Shown: positions 8,491-17,203 of the stretch, in pieces
How positions within the stretch are numbered: the stretch's first letter is position 1
How the letters are laid out: each line of letters opens with the position of its first letter
From: Alteromonas indica
GTDB taxonomy: Bacteria; Pseudomonadota; Gammaproteobacteria; Enterobacterales; Alteromonadaceae
Reading direction: 5' to 3'
DNA: 64,000 nt
Assembly (NCBI GenBank): GCA_003056425.1
Contig: PYVY01000003.1
Coordinates: forward strand, 186,001-250,000
Notes under the pieces: model-generated
Told to the model about the DNA's origin: nothing
The model's input: the letters and a program-made list of their open reading frames with translations, nothing else
The model's database searches: none
Program-made: the position numbers and the translations under genes

Positions 8491-9567
8491 TTAGTTACAG
8501 GCGAACGGCAAGGGTTTCAGCTTATCCATTATAGAGCCATCTTCGGTGATTGACATAAAGTACTCCCCTAACCTATCGGTTTCGCTCAATACCCTGTTCC
8601 AGTATTTTATCCGGGTGGGCGCATCCATATTTTTGAAGTCATTACGGTCGGGTATTTTACTGTAAGGTAGCGAAGCTACAAATGACGGTGACGGCACCAG
8701 CATAACCACATTATCGTAACTTTTTTGATGGACCAGCCGTTTTGGTAAGCGTTTATCAAACCAGCCGGTAACAGGACGTGGGTAAAAATGAGGATAAAGC
8801 GTTAAACCTTGGTGGGGCCCAAACGATAAATCGAAATGGTAATCAATAATTCCGCCATCCCGATATACCCCTGGCGGCGCTGCAACAATGTTTTCCACAC
8901 CATCTAACACCATGGGTATCGATCCCGACGCTAACAAAACATCTTGAATATTATTGTAACCCAGCTCGGCGCGTTCGGTTTTAAGATCATAGGGATCGAT
9001 AATATCCAGTTTGCTTTGGGGCGCCGAAAATACCACCCGGGTAAATGCCTTTTGTAAATGTTGTCGGCCCAGGCGATTGTGCGCGGCACTCATAGCCAAG
9101 CCGGCTAATTGCGCTAGTTTCCCTGCGCGGCTAACCAGGCCCTGGCACCGCGCAGTGATAATATGTGCTTTAAAACGTTCATTGGTTAATATCTCTTCCA
9201 GGCCGTTATCGCCTAACATATAGGCCAGTAACTCTTTCGCTTTGGCCGTGATTTCATAGGAGGTAGGCCGTGGTGAGTAGGTAGTATGCGCATAGCTTTC
9301 TGCTAAGCGGTTGATGGCCGCCAGCGGGTCGCGCTGGACCATACACGCAGCCCGAAATGCACCAGCAGAAGAGCCGATAATCTGAATTTGTCCACCTCTA
9401 CGCTGAAAGTAATCCGGGAACAAAACCCGGTCCAGTCCAGCTAATACAAACCATTTTGGGCCGCCCGAGGCACCAATAAAATAATTGAATAACAGCGGAT
9501 AAAAGCCGTACTGCTGCAATGTTTTGGTTGCCCCAGGCCCGGCATATATCTCTAGCGGTGCGCTCAA
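8491..9567 (-). CDS. patatin-like phospholipase
   Basis: A 358-residue serine acyl hydrolase of the patatin fold, expected to release fatty acids from lipids. An oxyanion loop GASGGPKW at about 33-40 precedes the nucleophile elbow GSSAG at about 66-70, where the second Ser of GxSxG is catalytic. YRDGG near 238 supplies the DG[GA] aspartate of the Ser-Asp dyad. No signal peptide or membrane helix is evident. The start must be TTG at 9567 or later because an in-frame TGA lies two codons upstream; a GAGGG lies about six bases before the TTG. It is monocistronic. Substrate is unknown. Confidence 0.87.
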   Translation of the reverse strand: MSAPLEIYAGPGATKTLQQYGFYPLLFNYFIGASGGPKWFVLAGLDRVLFPDYFQRRGGQIQIIGSSAGAFRAACMVQRDPLAAINRLAESYAHTTYSPRPTSYEITAKAKELLAYMLGDNGLEEILTNERFKAHIITARCQGLVSRAGKLAQLAGLAMSAAHNRLGRQHLQKAFTRVVFSAPQSKLDIIDPYDLKTERAELGYNNIQDVLLASGSIPMVLDGVENIVAAPPGVYRDGGIIDYHFDLSFGPHQGLTLYPHFYPRPVTGWFDKRLPKRLVHQKSYDNVVMLVPSPSFVASLPYSKIPDRNDFKNMDAPTRIKYWNRVLSETDRLGEYFMSITEDGSIMDKLKPLPFACN

Positions 9568-9844
9568 ACCTCACCCTCATTTAAATATGTTTTATGTCAA
9601 TAATGTACCAGTTCATTTAAAAATGTGCACTTCATGCTAAAAATAGCTATTTATAACTTTTTTTAATATACCAGCAGCGTATAAAAAGCCTGCGATCAAA
9701 AGCTATAAAAGCGTATTTTAAGGGTATAAACAACTGTCTATAGGTGCAGATACGGCGGTCAAAACAACAGGGTTGTCAACACTTCAGCGATCAATTTCAG
9801 CCACTTTTTTTCGTTTATTTTTAGTTTTGTTGCTAGACATAGGT

Positions 9845-9980
9845 TGTGGAAAATGCTTGTGGGTAGTCTAACTTTATCCACTGAGTGAAAAATAACCAAT
9901 ATTTTTAACCCTTTAAATTCATGAGCTTACAATTCAGCCCCAAACTACTCAACAAACTTATCCACAGAATGAGTGGATAA
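9845..9980. promoter_or_regulatory. cluster of four DnaA-box-like 9-mers upstream of the ACT/EIIA-like operon
   Basis: TTATCCACA at 9958-9966 is an exact consensus DnaA box, and GTGGATAA at 9973-9980 is its inverted near-copy six bases on. TTATCCACT lies at 9874-9882, and TTTTCCACA (complement of 9845-9853) fits TTWTNCACA. AT-rich DNA lies to the left (9595-9720). The cluster ends about 70 bases before the ATG at 10049. DnaA regulation of that operon, or a DnaA-titrating site, is inference. The remainder of 9568-10048 holds no gene. Confidence 0.5.
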
Positions 9981-10048
9981 CACATGGTAGTTACCCCCAT
10001 ATAATGCTTTAATGAGTCAAGTAATAAATACTAAATTATCGAGATGTA

Positions 10049-10435
10049 ATGGCAATCCAGACATTAGCGGTGCTCCCCCGCCCTTTTACTATCTATGCGA
10101 TGGATCCTGATGCGGTCATTCCGGCCCAGGTACTGGCCAGCGATCTTTTTTTTATTGGGCGCACCCCGGATCAGCTTTCTATCATTTTGCCCGACACTAT
10201 CCCATTGGCTGCGCAGGAGCAGGATAACGACTGGCGAGCCCTTGAATTGCTTGGCTCTCTGGAACTTTCAATGGTAGGGATAATGGCAAAAATCGGCGAG
10301 GTATTGGCCGCAGCGAAAGTCAGTATTTTTGTGCTTTCCACCTTTGATACAGATTTTTTCCTGGTAAAAAACAATAAACTCGATACAGCGGTAAACGCGC
10401 TACAGCGCGCAGGCTACACGGTGGTCAACCAGTAA
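10049..10435 (+). CDS. ACT-domain protein (CASTOR/ACT7-like), probable small-molecule sensor
   Basis: A 128-residue soluble protein. The first half (LAVLPRPFTIYAMDP, then FFIGRTPDQLSIILPD) and second half (WRALELLGSLELSMVGIMAKI, then AAAKVSIFVLSTFDTDFFLV) match proteins of the ACT_7/CASTOR type, in which paired ACT folds bind amino acids. The stop overlaps the next ATG as TAATG at 10433-10437, so translation of the two genes is very likely coupled. No enzyme domain is attached. The ligand is unknown. The gene sits behind the DnaA-box cluster. Confidence 0.8.
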   Translation: MAIQTLAVLPRPFTIYAMDPDAVIPAQVLASDLFFIGRTPDQLSIILPDTIPLAAQEQDNDWRALELLGSLELSMVGIMAKIGEVLAAAKVSIFVLSTFDTDFFLVKNNKLDTAVNALQRAGYTVVNQ

Positions 10436-10923
10436 TGCTTGAAACTACCCAAAAAGTCCCGGCTAGTCGCACACTTACCCTCCCTGCGCCACTATCGGGA
10501 AGAGTGTGTGAGGCGACAGAGAGCAGCCTGGGCGAGCTATTGCCTTTATTCAATATTGGTTGTGTCATGAGAGTCACAGGAAATCAGTTGTATAGCCCAT
10601 TTCAGGGAATGGTGACTGACTTTGACAGCCGCGAGCTAAGTATCAAGCTAAAAGCAACGTCAGGTTTGCAGCTATGGGTAAAGGTGGCAGAGGTAGGGAA
10701 AAGTGGTGTGGGCAGCGCCTGCCTGCCACATGTGAAACGAGGTCAGCAGGTATCAATGGGGCAATCGTTATTTCAGTTTAATTCAACCACCTTAAAACAG
10801 GTGGGCGCCGTCCCTTATGCCCGCATCGTGATCCCCAATGGCCAAAATATTAGCCGTTATAAAACCACTAAAGCCAGGCAGTGCCTGGCTTTAGAAGATA
10901 CGCTGTTTACGCTTTACATCTGA
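10435..10923 (+). CDS. EIIA-Glc-like protein lacking both active-site histidines
   Basis: A 162-residue protein with the fold signature of the glucose-type PTS EIIA domain. APLSGRV is at 18-24, VTGNQLYSPFQGMV at 47-60, LSIKLKATSGLQLWVKV at 68-84, and a late GQQVSMGQSLFQF matches the 'GQ.V..GD.VIEF' block. Crr carries the phosphorylated His90 in LFVHFG and the auxiliary His75 in NHAFSI. The corresponding residues here are Lys83 and Arg66. It should therefore be unable to accept phosphate from HPr, so a binding or regulatory role is likely. The gene starts on the stop of the ACT-domain gene, suggesting a shared complex. A perfect 13-bp inverted repeat lies at 10868-10894 near the 3' end. Confidence 0.72.
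   Translation: MLETTQKVPASRTLTLPAPLSGRVCEATESSLGELLPLFNIGCVMRVTGNQLYSPFQGMVTDFDSRELSIKLKATSGLQLWVKVAEVGKSGVGSACLPHVKRGQQVSMGQSLFQFNSTTLKQVGAVPYARIVIPNGQNISRYKTTKARQCLALEDTLFTLYI
10868..10894. repeat. perfect 13-bp inverted repeat inside the end of the EIIA-like gene
   Basis: CTAAAGCCAGGCA at 10868-10880 and its exact reverse complement at 10882-10894 are separated by a single G. It lies about 30 bases before the stop and has no T-run. It faces the end of osmC and could act as a transcript-end hairpin for either strand. Confidence 0.8.
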
Positions 10924-10927
10924 TTAC

Positions 10928-11359
10928 TTAGTTGTGAAACGTATAATCCAATGAAATTTCAGCTTTCAATAGTTTGGAAATAGGACAATTTTCCTTGGCA
11001 TCTTTAGCAATGTTAGAAAATTCGTCTTCATCAATGCCACTTACTTTAGCATCCAGGGTCAATGCAGATTGCGTCACGGCAAAGCCGTCTCCGTCTTTTT
11101 CCAATGTTACAGCGGCATCTACTTTTAATTCGCCGCTGTCATAGCCTGCATCAGCCAGAGCAAACGATAAGGCCATGGCATAGCAACTTGCATGTGCGCC
11201 GGCAATAAGCTCTTCCGGGTTGGTACCGGTTTTATCTTCAAAACGGGTATTAAAACCATAAGGCTGTTCTGATAGTGCGCCACTGGCCAGACTTACATGC
11301 CCCTGGCCACTTTTACCTAACGGTTGATAATGTGCAGATGCTGTTTTTACAATTGCCAT
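10928..11359 (-). CDS. osmC: OsmC-family peroxiredoxin
   Basis: A 143-residue thiol peroxidase of the OsmC/Ohr superfamily that reduces organic hydroperoxides. The two redox cysteines are visible: HASCYAM near 55-61 (peroxidatic) and ENCPISK near 123-129 (resolving). The N-terminal HVSLASGALSEQPY and FEDKTGTNPEELIAGAHA blocks match OsmC rather than Ohr. AAAGGAG lies a few bases before the ATG at 11359. It is convergent with the EIIA-like gene, with only four bases between the stops. OsmC enzymes are usually induced by osmotic or stationary stress; no regulator is adjacent. Confidence 0.92.
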   Translation of the reverse strand: MAIVKTASAHYQPLGKSGQGHVSLASGALSEQPYGFNTRFEDKTGTNPEELIAGAHASCYAMALSFALADAGYDSGELKVDAAVTLEKDGDGFAVTQSALTLDAKVSGIDEDEFSNIAKDAKENCPISKLLKAEISLDYTFHN

Positions 11360-11619
11360 GTTCTCTCCTTTGCCTAATCGTTTTCAATACGAATAAAACG
11401 TGATAACAGAAGTATTGCATTTGGCGTGCCGAGATAACCTATTTACCGTAAAAAACCTCTATGCCCCGCGGTGATTCACGTCCGTACATCGCTACTAATG
11501 ATGCGCCTGCACAGCTTTCATTAATTCTATGTAAGGTTTGCACGGTCGCTGTGTACCTTTTGCATCACACATTGCGAAAAGATAGACTCACGCTATCTGA
11601 CATCATCGACTGATTAATT

Positions 11620-11973
11620 ATGAGTACAACCCTGTTTGGTATAAGCAATTGCGATACTATTAAAAAAGCAAAAAAATGGCTGGAGGCTAACGCTCACTCT
11701 TACACGTTTCATGACTATCGAAAGCAGGGGCTGGATAGCCAGTGGCTAGAGTGCGCTGAACAGCAACTGGGATGGGAAACGATGCTCAACAAACGCGGCA
11801 CTACATTTCGACAATTAGATGCCGAGGTTAAAGAGAATCTTGACCGTGATAGTGCTATGGCATTGATGAGCGAGCAACCGGCTATGATTAAGCGCCCTAT
11901 TCTTGTTCGCGGCAGCAAGATGTATATAGGATTTAAAGACAGTACGTATGAGGAGATTTTTGCCAATGAGTGA
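11620..11973 (+). CDS. yffB: YffB, ArsC/Spx-family reductase-like protein
   Basis: A 117-residue protein of the arsenate-reductase/Spx thioredoxin-fold family. The N-terminal [18 protein letters not shown] carries the CxxxK-type active-site cysteine at about residue 11. [11 protein letters not shown] and the later RPILV block are family-typical. YffB reduction substrates are not established. The 3' end overlaps dapE by eight bases (stop 11971-11973, dapE ATG 11966), a conserved gammaproteobacterial pairing that points to one transcript. Confidence 0.92.
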   Translation: MSTTLFGISNCDTIKKAKKWLEANAHSYTFHDYRKQGLDSQWLECAEQQLGWETMLNKRGTTFRQLDAEVKENLDRDSAMALMSEQPAMIKRPILVRGSKMYIGFKDSTYEEIFANE

Positions 11974-13093
11974 AGTTATTGAACTGGCGAAGGATCTTAT
12001 TAATAGAAAGTCGGTAACACCGGAAGATGCCGGCTGTCAGCCGATGATGAAAGCGCTGCTGGCGGCTATTGGCTTCGATAACGAAACAATGGTGTTTGAA
12101 GATACCACCAACTTATGGGCGCGCCGCGGCAACAACGGCCCCTTGCTGTGCTTTGCCGGCCATACTGATGTGGTGCCAAGCGGCCCGGCAGAGGCTTGGC
12201 AAACACCGCCTTTTGTGGCAACTGAGAAAGACGGATACTTACATGGGCGTGGGGCTGCAGATATGAAAGGTAGCCTGGCTGCCATGCTGGTTGCCACGCG
12301 GCGTTTTGTTACTGATTATCCGAATCACCATGGCAGCATTGCGTATCTGATTACCAGCGATGAAGAAGGGCCTTTTATTAATGGTACTACCCGCGTAATA
12401 GATACCCTGGAAGCCCGAAATGAAAAAATAGACTGGTGTATCGTGGGCGAGCCCAGTAGCACAGAACTCATTGGCGATGTGGTCAAAAATGGTCGGCGTG
12501 GATCATTAACCGGCAATCTTAACGTGGCAGGCATACAAGGTCATGTGGCCTACCCGCATCTGGCCCGCAATCCAGTCCATGAAGCCGCCGCGGCACTCGA
12601 TGAATTGGCGCGTACCCATTGGGACAATGGCAATGCCTCATTTCCTCCCACCAGCTTTCAAATTTCCAATTTACACGCTGGCACCGGGGCTGGAAATGTG
12701 ATTCCTGGTGAGCTCAAAGTGTGTTTTAACTTTCGTTTTTCCACCGAAGTGACTGACCAGCAACTTATTGAGCGCACCCTGGCTATTCTGGATAAGCACA
12801 AGCTTACCTATACCATTGACTGGACCTTCAATGGCCAACCTTTTTTAACAGACTCCGGCGATTTGGTAGCCGCTACGCAACAAGCTATTCATCATGTTAC
12901 CGGACGACATACCATGCTTTCCACGGCAGGCGGAACCTCAGATGGCAGGTTTATTGCGCCTACAGGGGCTCAGGTGATAGAACTGGGTCCGGTTAATGCC
13001 ACAATCCATAAAATTGACGAAAATGTCAAAATGGCCGACCTGGAAGCACTGGAAAATATCTATTACGAGATCATGGTAAGGCTGTTGGCATGA
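11966..13093 (+). CDS. dapE: succinyl-diaminopimelate desuccinylase
   Basis: DapE hydrolyses N-succinyl-LL-diaminopimelate in lysine and peptidoglycan precursor synthesis, as a di-zinc M20 metallohydrolase. Its 375 residues show the metal-binding sites FAGHTDVVP (His, Asp), GRGAADMKG (Asp), TSDEEGP (general-base Glu and metal Glu), VGEPSS and the C-terminal IHKIDENV (His). I start at ATG 11966 (MSEVIELA), with AGGAG about eleven bases upstream, rather than an upstream in-frame codon. It overlaps yffB upstream and, by ATGA, the M15 peptidase gene downstream, so three genes are translationally chained. Confidence 0.97.
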   Translation: MSEVIELAKDLINRKSVTPEDAGCQPMMKALLAAIGFDNETMVFEDTTNLWARRGNNGPLLCFAGHTDVVPSGPAEAWQTPPFVATEKDGYLHGRGAADMKGSLAAMLVATRRFVTDYPNHHGSIAYLITSDEEGPFINGTTRVIDTLEARNEKIDWCIVGEPSSTELIGDVVKNGRRGSLTGNLNVAGIQGHVAYPHLARNPVHEAAAALDELARTHWDNGNASFPPTSFQISNLHAGTGAGNVIPGELKVCFNFRFSTEVTDQQLIERTLAILDKHKLTYTIDWTFNGQPFLTDSGDLVAATQQAIHHVTGRHTMLSTAGGTSDGRFIAPTGAQVIELGPVNATIHKIDENVKMADLEALENIYYEIMVRLLA

Positions 13094-13758
13094 GCGCCAG
13101 TTGGCTTGGCTTAAGCCACGATAACCTGGCTGATGCCGGGCACGGGCACCGGCTACATGCAGATGCTCTGCCGGCCTTTTATGCTATGCAACAGACCGCT
13201 GCTGAACAAGGTATCGACTGCCAGTTAGTAAGCAGCTACCGCAACTTCGATCGCCAGTTAGCTATCTGGAACCGTAAATGGCAAGGCGAGCTTCCGATAC
13301 TTGATATACACGGTCAGGTAGTGGATATCAACACGGTAACTGATGAAGAAAAAATGCATAGTATTTTGACCTGGTCAGCTTTGCCCGGCACCAGTCGTCA
13401 TCACTGGGGTACCGATATTGATGTATATGACCGGCGCGAAGTAACACGCCAGGGGCTGGAATTTAACCTGGTTGATAGTGAGTATCGCCCACCCGGGCCA
13501 TGCGCAGCGTTAGCCGGTTGGCTTGAAGATCACGCTGAAGATTATGGCTTTTACCGACCTTTTTTGCATTACACGGGCGGGGTTGCTTGTGAACTATGGC
13601 ATCTTAGTCACCGTACAACTGCTAAACACTATGAACAATTACGCAATTGTCATCAGCTGGCTGACACTCTGGCGCACTGCCCTTTAGCGGGTAAAGCGAC
13701 CGTGTTAGAACACATTGATAGCATTTTTTATCGTTACGCGTTGAATAAGGGAGTCTAG
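13090..13758 (+). CDS. M15-family D-alanyl-D-alanine carboxypeptidase-like protein
   Basis: A 222-residue zinc peptidase of the VanY/M15B type. SSYRNFDRQ precedes the metal site [10 protein letters not shown] (His and Asp of SxHxxGxAxD), and ELWHLSH supplies the catalytic Glu and the third His. No signal peptide is apparent, so it may act in the cytoplasm on recycled peptides or use another export route. ATG overlaps the dapE stop by four bases. Pairing with dapE makes sense for cell-wall peptide metabolism, but the exact substrate is inferred. Confidence 0.9.
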   Translation: MSASWLGLSHDNLADAGHGHRLHADALPAFYAMQQTAAEQGIDCQLVSSYRNFDRQLAIWNRKWQGELPILDIHGQVVDINTVTDEEKMHSILTWSALPGTSRHHWGTDIDVYDRREVTRQGLEFNLVDSEYRPPGPCAALAGWLEDHAEDYGFYRPFLHYTGGVACELWHLSHRTTAKHYEQLRNCHQLADTLAHCPLAGKATVLEHIDSIFYRYALNKGV

Positions 13759-13761
13759 GAA

Positions 13762-13911
13762 ATGGGCATCGGCTGGATTTTACTCATTGTGGCGCTGGTG
13801 GTTGGGCTTATCGCCGGAAATTTATTGCTCCTGCGCAACACCAAAAAGATGCGCACCCCGCCTGACTTTACTCCCCGTAAGTATGACGATGATGACGATG
13901 AGTGGAAGTAA
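13762..13911 (+). CDS. DUF2897-family small membrane protein
   Basis: A 49-codon gene, short enough to be easily missed. It starts three bases after the M15 peptidase stop, with GGGAG and AGGA upstream. One transmembrane helix (ILLIVALVVGLIAGNLLLL) is followed by a polar tail with DDDDDEW. The layout fits DUF2897, single-span proteins of unknown function often seen near dapE in gammaproteobacteria. It is likely the last gene of the yffB-dapE operon. Confidence 0.75.
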   Translation: MGIGWILLIVALVVGLIAGNLLLLRNTKKMRTPPDFTPRKYDDDDDEWK

Positions 13912-13981
13912 CGTTATCAACGGCGATACCGTTAGTTAAACCATCAACCCGTTTTTTGGCTAAGAATATAGCCGGTTACAT

Positions 13982-14014
13982 GGGGTAAAGCGCTTGCCAA
14001 TGGCGCTTTATCCC
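13982..14014. terminator. long stem-loop between convergent genes
   Basis: GGGGTAAAGCGC at 13982-13993 pairs with GCGCTTTATCCC at 14003-14014, a 12-bp stem with one G-T wobble and a 9-base loop. It lies between the DUF2897 gene and the end of ybjQ. No T-run follows on either strand, so it may act as an RNA-end-protecting hairpin rather than a classical terminator. Confidence 0.55.
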
Positions 14015-14063
14015 TGCTGCTACACTTACACCACACGCCAGCGCCAGCCGTTTACCAGTCACT

Positions 14064-14390
14064 TTACGGTCGGTTTACTTTCACTGCCGTGCCGCTAATA
14101 CTTACCATCAGCATACTGCCCTTTTCGCCCATTACCTCGTAATCTATATCAATACCCACTACGGCATTCGCTCCCATATTACGGGCTTCTTGTTCCAACT
14201 CGGCAAATGCTACCTTTCGGGCCTTAGTTAATTCGCCCTCATAAGCCCCGGAGCGGCCCCCAACTATATCGCGCACTGAAGCAAAAAAGTCTTTGAATAC
14301 ATTAGCGCCCATAACGGCTTCGCCAATAACAATACCAAAATACTGCTCAATTTGATGCCCTTCAACATTTGGTGTAGTGGTAAGGATCAT
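14064..14390 (-). CDS. YbjQ/UPF0145 family protein
   Basis: A 108-residue protein matching YbjQ. The block [20 protein letters not shown] opens it, and [20 protein letters not shown], then [15 protein letters not shown] follow, all family-typical. Members form pentameric rings; the biological role is unsettled. Its ATG overlaps the HIT-gene stop by four bases, making it the last gene of astE-HIT-ybjQ. Confidence 0.93.
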   Translation of the reverse strand: MILTTTPNVEGHQIEQYFGIVIGEAVMGANVFKDFFASVRDIVGGRSGAYEGELTKARKVAFAELEQEARNMGANAVVGIDIDYEVMGEKGSMLMVSISGTAVKVNRP

Positions 14391-14806
14391 GGGTTAAGCT
14401 CCTGTTGTATAAGTAAAGATGTCACTCTATCAATAAGATCGTGAGCTTGCTTCGGGGGATAAGGAATACTGGCCTGTCGCCCCCAGATGGGCGCAGGCCA
14501 GGCACAATCTTCAGTAAACCTGGCCACATGATGAATGTGCAGCTGTGGTACCACATTGCCTAGCGCAGCGACATTGAGCTTGGCCGGGGAAAACAACTGT
14601 TCCAAAACATTACACACCTGGGCCGACTCCTTCAGATATTGCTGCTGATCGGCTGGGTCAAGTAAATAAAGTTCGGTAGCTAACGGACGACGCGGTACCA
14701 GAATCAACCAGGGAAACTGGCTATCATTGGCTAGCAAAACAGAACATAAAGGTAAATCGCAGACAAAGTATGTATCGTTCGCCAGCCTGGTATCAAGTTC
14801 AAACAT
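14387..14806 (-). CDS. HIT-family nucleotide hydrolase
   Basis: A 139-residue histidine-triad protein. The catalytic motif reads [10 protein letters not shown] at about 88-97, in which the His-x-His-His arrangement stands for the canonical HxHxHxx. WLILVPRR near 33-40 is the conserved first strand. Such proteins hydrolyse nucleoside phosphoramidates or dinucleoside polyphosphates; the exact substrate is unknown. It lies two bases after astE and overlaps ybjQ. Confidence 0.88.
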   Translation of the reverse strand: MFELDTRLANDTYFVCDLPLCSVLLANDSQFPWLILVPRRPLATELYLLDPADQQQYLKESAQVCNVLEQLFSPAKLNVAALGNVVPQLHIHHVARFTEDCAWPAPIWGRQASIPYPPKQAHDLIDRVTSLLIQQELNP

Positions 14807-14808
14807 GC

Positions 14809-15831
14809 TTAGTCATCCAGTTCAGTTGGAATCACTGTCAACAGCGCGCGCTGGCCCACAGCGACATTCGCATTAGGAAATACAATCGCTTCACCGTCAT
14901 ACTCAGCAACATAACGGGCTCCGGTTTCTTCTGCCAATAACGTACCTTTGGTAAAACCAGTAAAATTAGGGGTATCGTCAGCAAAGTGCAGGCTAAAGTC
15001 GTCCGCTTGCTTGTTAATTACCTGGTTAACCGTAAATATCTCGGCATCCTGGGCACAGGGTAAGGCTAATTGCGGTTGCGTAAGTAATGCGCTAATAGTG
15101 GCTCTGGCCGCCGCAAACCGGCTCATATCATTGTGGCCAAAGGGCTGAACTTTGCCCAACTCGACGGTAAAGGCGTGCGCCTGATGCGTCACACTGGAGT
15201 AATAGCTAAACGTAGTGGTAGGACTTTGCGAAAGTAAAATGGTTTTCACCCCGCAGGCACTTAAAAAAGCAATTTGCTCTTTATCATGAGCTTTACCATG
15301 CAAATAAGGATACACCGCAAACTTTTCGTTTTTTGATTCGCGTATGGCGGTGTGTAAATCGTAGTGGTAGCGCAGCGCTCCTGCCGGTTTAAAAAATTCG
15401 CTTACCGCCTCTTCCAATTGTTTGGCCCGCCGTCTTTCGGCGTTAACCAAGCCCGGCCCCTCGCTATGGGCACCGCAAAATAGCCGGTTCATATTTTCTT
15501 CAACAAACCGTTTGGCAATATCCATTGACGGTAAATTGCCAAATAGAAACAATACGCGGTGAACCGGCTCGACCTGTTCAGTAAGTATGTTTTTTACCCA
15601 CTCGTCACATAATTCTATTGGTGCAGTTTCATTGCCATGAATCCCACAAGATAACACTATGTGTTTAGTGTCATCCTCCCAGCGCGCCGGCGTAAAACTA
15701 ATAATACCGGGGCCGGTGATAGCCACCTGAACGCCATTTTGCAAAGTAAATTCAGTTGCGCTTTCAAATAATTGCGGGGAGTGACGTGACGTAGATAAAA
15801 AGTCGCCTTTGCGACAAAGTTCAGCTTTCAT
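14809..15831 (-). CDS. astE: succinylglutamate desuccinylase
   Basis: AstE performs the last step of the arginine succinyltransferase pathway, releasing glutamate and succinate. The 340-residue zinc hydrolase shows SCGIHGNETAPIEL (His and Glu ligands), HYDLHTAIR (His ligand with Arg) and FTVELGKVQPFG (catalytic Glu). Other ast genes are not in the window, so arginine catabolism would depend on genes elsewhere. The ribosome binding site is weak (CGGG seven bases before ATG). It heads a three-gene operon with the HIT and ybjQ genes. Confidence 0.94.
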   Translation of the reverse strand: MKAELCRKGDFLSTSRHSPQLFESATEFTLQNGVQVAITGPGIISFTPARWEDDTKHIVLSCGIHGNETAPIELCDEWVKNILTEQVEPVHRVLFLFGNLPSMDIAKRFVEENMNRLFCGAHSEGPGLVNAERRRAKQLEEAVSEFFKPAGALRYHYDLHTAIRESKNEKFAVYPYLHGKAHDKEQIAFLSACGVKTILLSQSPTTTFSYYSSVTHQAHAFTVELGKVQPFGHNDMSRFAAARATISALLTQPQLALPCAQDAEIFTVNQVINKQADDFSLHFADDTPNFTGFTKGTLLAEETGARYVAEYDGEAIVFPNANVAVGQRALLTVIPTELDD

Positions 15832-15892
15832 AAAACCCGGTAGGTAATGGTCAATGCTGTTTAGTCTACCCAGTTAGCTGCTAAAAGCCAAA

Positions 15893-17203
15893 CTAGCCCA
15901 GGCGCTTACGTAAAGGAGAGCTGCCAACAATAATATCCTGCTGGGCCAACGTAACAAATTCGTTTAGTGGGATGGCGCGGGAAAATAGAAAACCTTGCCC
16001 GGTGGTAATGCCTAATTCCCGTAAAATATGCAAATGTTCCATGGTTTCAATACCTTCGGCAACCACTTCGCATTGCTTGGCATCGCCAATAATCTTCGCC
16101 GCCTGAACAATGGCCCGGTTAACCTGATTATCTGATAACCCCATCACAAAATTTTTGTCGATTTTTAGCGCGGTGATGTCTAAATCGCGGATATATGCCA
16201 GGTTTGAGTACCCCTTGCCAAAGTCATCCACCGCAATGGCTATCCCCAGCGCGCGCAGCCGGGCTAATTGCTCTTTCACCATTAACGAGTTAGATAGTGC
16301 TACATCTTCGGTAAGTTCGAGTTCGAATTTAGCAGGCGCGAATCCGTATCTTTCGCAAAGCATTTTAATATGGGGGATAAGCTGACTGTCGTACAGCTGG
16401 GTAGGCGAAATATTGATAGACAAACGCGGCGTCAACCCCGATAGACTCATGCTGGCTAAGCTGTGAAATGCCTGGTTCAAAGTCCAGTAAGCCAGTTCAT
16501 TCATCATATGATATGACTCCGCCGCTTCAATAAGCGGGCCGGGAAATACTACGCCGTCTAACGGATGATTCCAGCGTAGCAAACATTCAGCGCCCACAAT
16601 CTGCAGGGTCGATAGATTCACTTTGGGCTGGAAATATAATTCGAGTTCGTCACGGGCCATTGCCCGGCGTAAGTCAGCTTTTAACGCAAGACGCCGCCCG
16701 CTTGGCGCGTAGCTGGTGCCATCAAGCATATAAAAGTTTTCATATTTATTCTCTTTGGCCTGCTTTAGCGCCGCTTCTGCCCGGGAGATAAAATTACTGA
16801 TTTGAAAACCGTGCTGGCGCCCGGCTACTGCGCCTACATTAAAGTCAGCAATAAAGGCGTGCTGTTCATGATGCATTGGGGTTTTAAAATGTTCAGTCAT
16901 GCGCTCGTAACGCCGCAACATCAAACCCTGTTCGGCTTTACCTGGAAACATAATGCCGAAAATATCGCCGCTCATCCTGCCAAAACAAATCTTGTCATCA
17001 AAAAAGGAGATAATACGATTCGCGATTTGCAGTAAAAAGCGGTCACCCACGGTGATGCCTAAGCTGGTGGTTACATCAGAAAAGCGCACCACATCAATTA
17101 GCATCAGAGTGAAATTGTCATGGCATTGGGCAAATTTATCAACCTGATTGATAAACGCATAGCGGTTGGGAATGGTTGCCAGGGTCTGATGCAATTTAGG
17201 CAT
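15893..17203 (-). CDS. GGDEF-EAL protein with degenerate GGDEF; probable c-di-GMP phosphodiesterase
   Basis: A 436-residue cytoplasmic protein with no membrane segment. The first 170 residues are a GGDEF domain whose signature reads MSGDIF, so cyclase activity is probably lost. The EAL domain (about 185-425) has ECLLRWNHP in place of EALLRW, with the Glu kept, then NISPTQL, ELTEDV, VDDFGKGYSNL, KIDKNFV, EGIET and GQGFLFS. Metal and base residues are therefore present and hydrolysis of c-di-GMP is likely. Cys in place of Ala is uncommon but tolerated in family members. It is divergent from the bet operon, with 500 bases between. Confidence 0.92.
   Translation of the reverse strand: MPKLHQTLATIPNRYAFINQVDKFAQCHDNFTLMLIDVVRFSDVTTSLGITVGDRFLLQIANRIISFFDDKICFGRMSGDIFGIMFPGKAEQGLMLRRYERMTEHFKTPMHHEQHAFIADFNVGAVAGRQHGFQISNFISRAEAALKQAKENKYENFYMLDGTSYAPSGRRLALKADLRRAMARDELELYFQPKVNLSTLQIVGAECLLRWNHPLDGVVFPGPLIEAAESYHMMNELAYWTLNQAFHSLASMSLSGLTPRLSINISPTQLYDSQLIPHIKMLCERYGFAPAKFELELTEDVALSNSLMVKEQLARLRALGIAIAVDDFGKGYSNLAYIRDLDITALKIDKNFVMGLSDNQVNRAIVQAAKIIGDAKQCEVVAEGIETMEHLHILRELGITTGQGFLFSRAIPLNEFVTLAQQDIIVGSSPLRKRLG

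Noticed and set aside
9568-10048. chromosomal or plasmid origin of replication
   Set aside because: DnaA boxes and AT-rich DNA are present, but there is no dnaA, mnmG, parAB or rep gene and no clear 13-mer unwinding repeats. I kept only a DnaA-box cluster.
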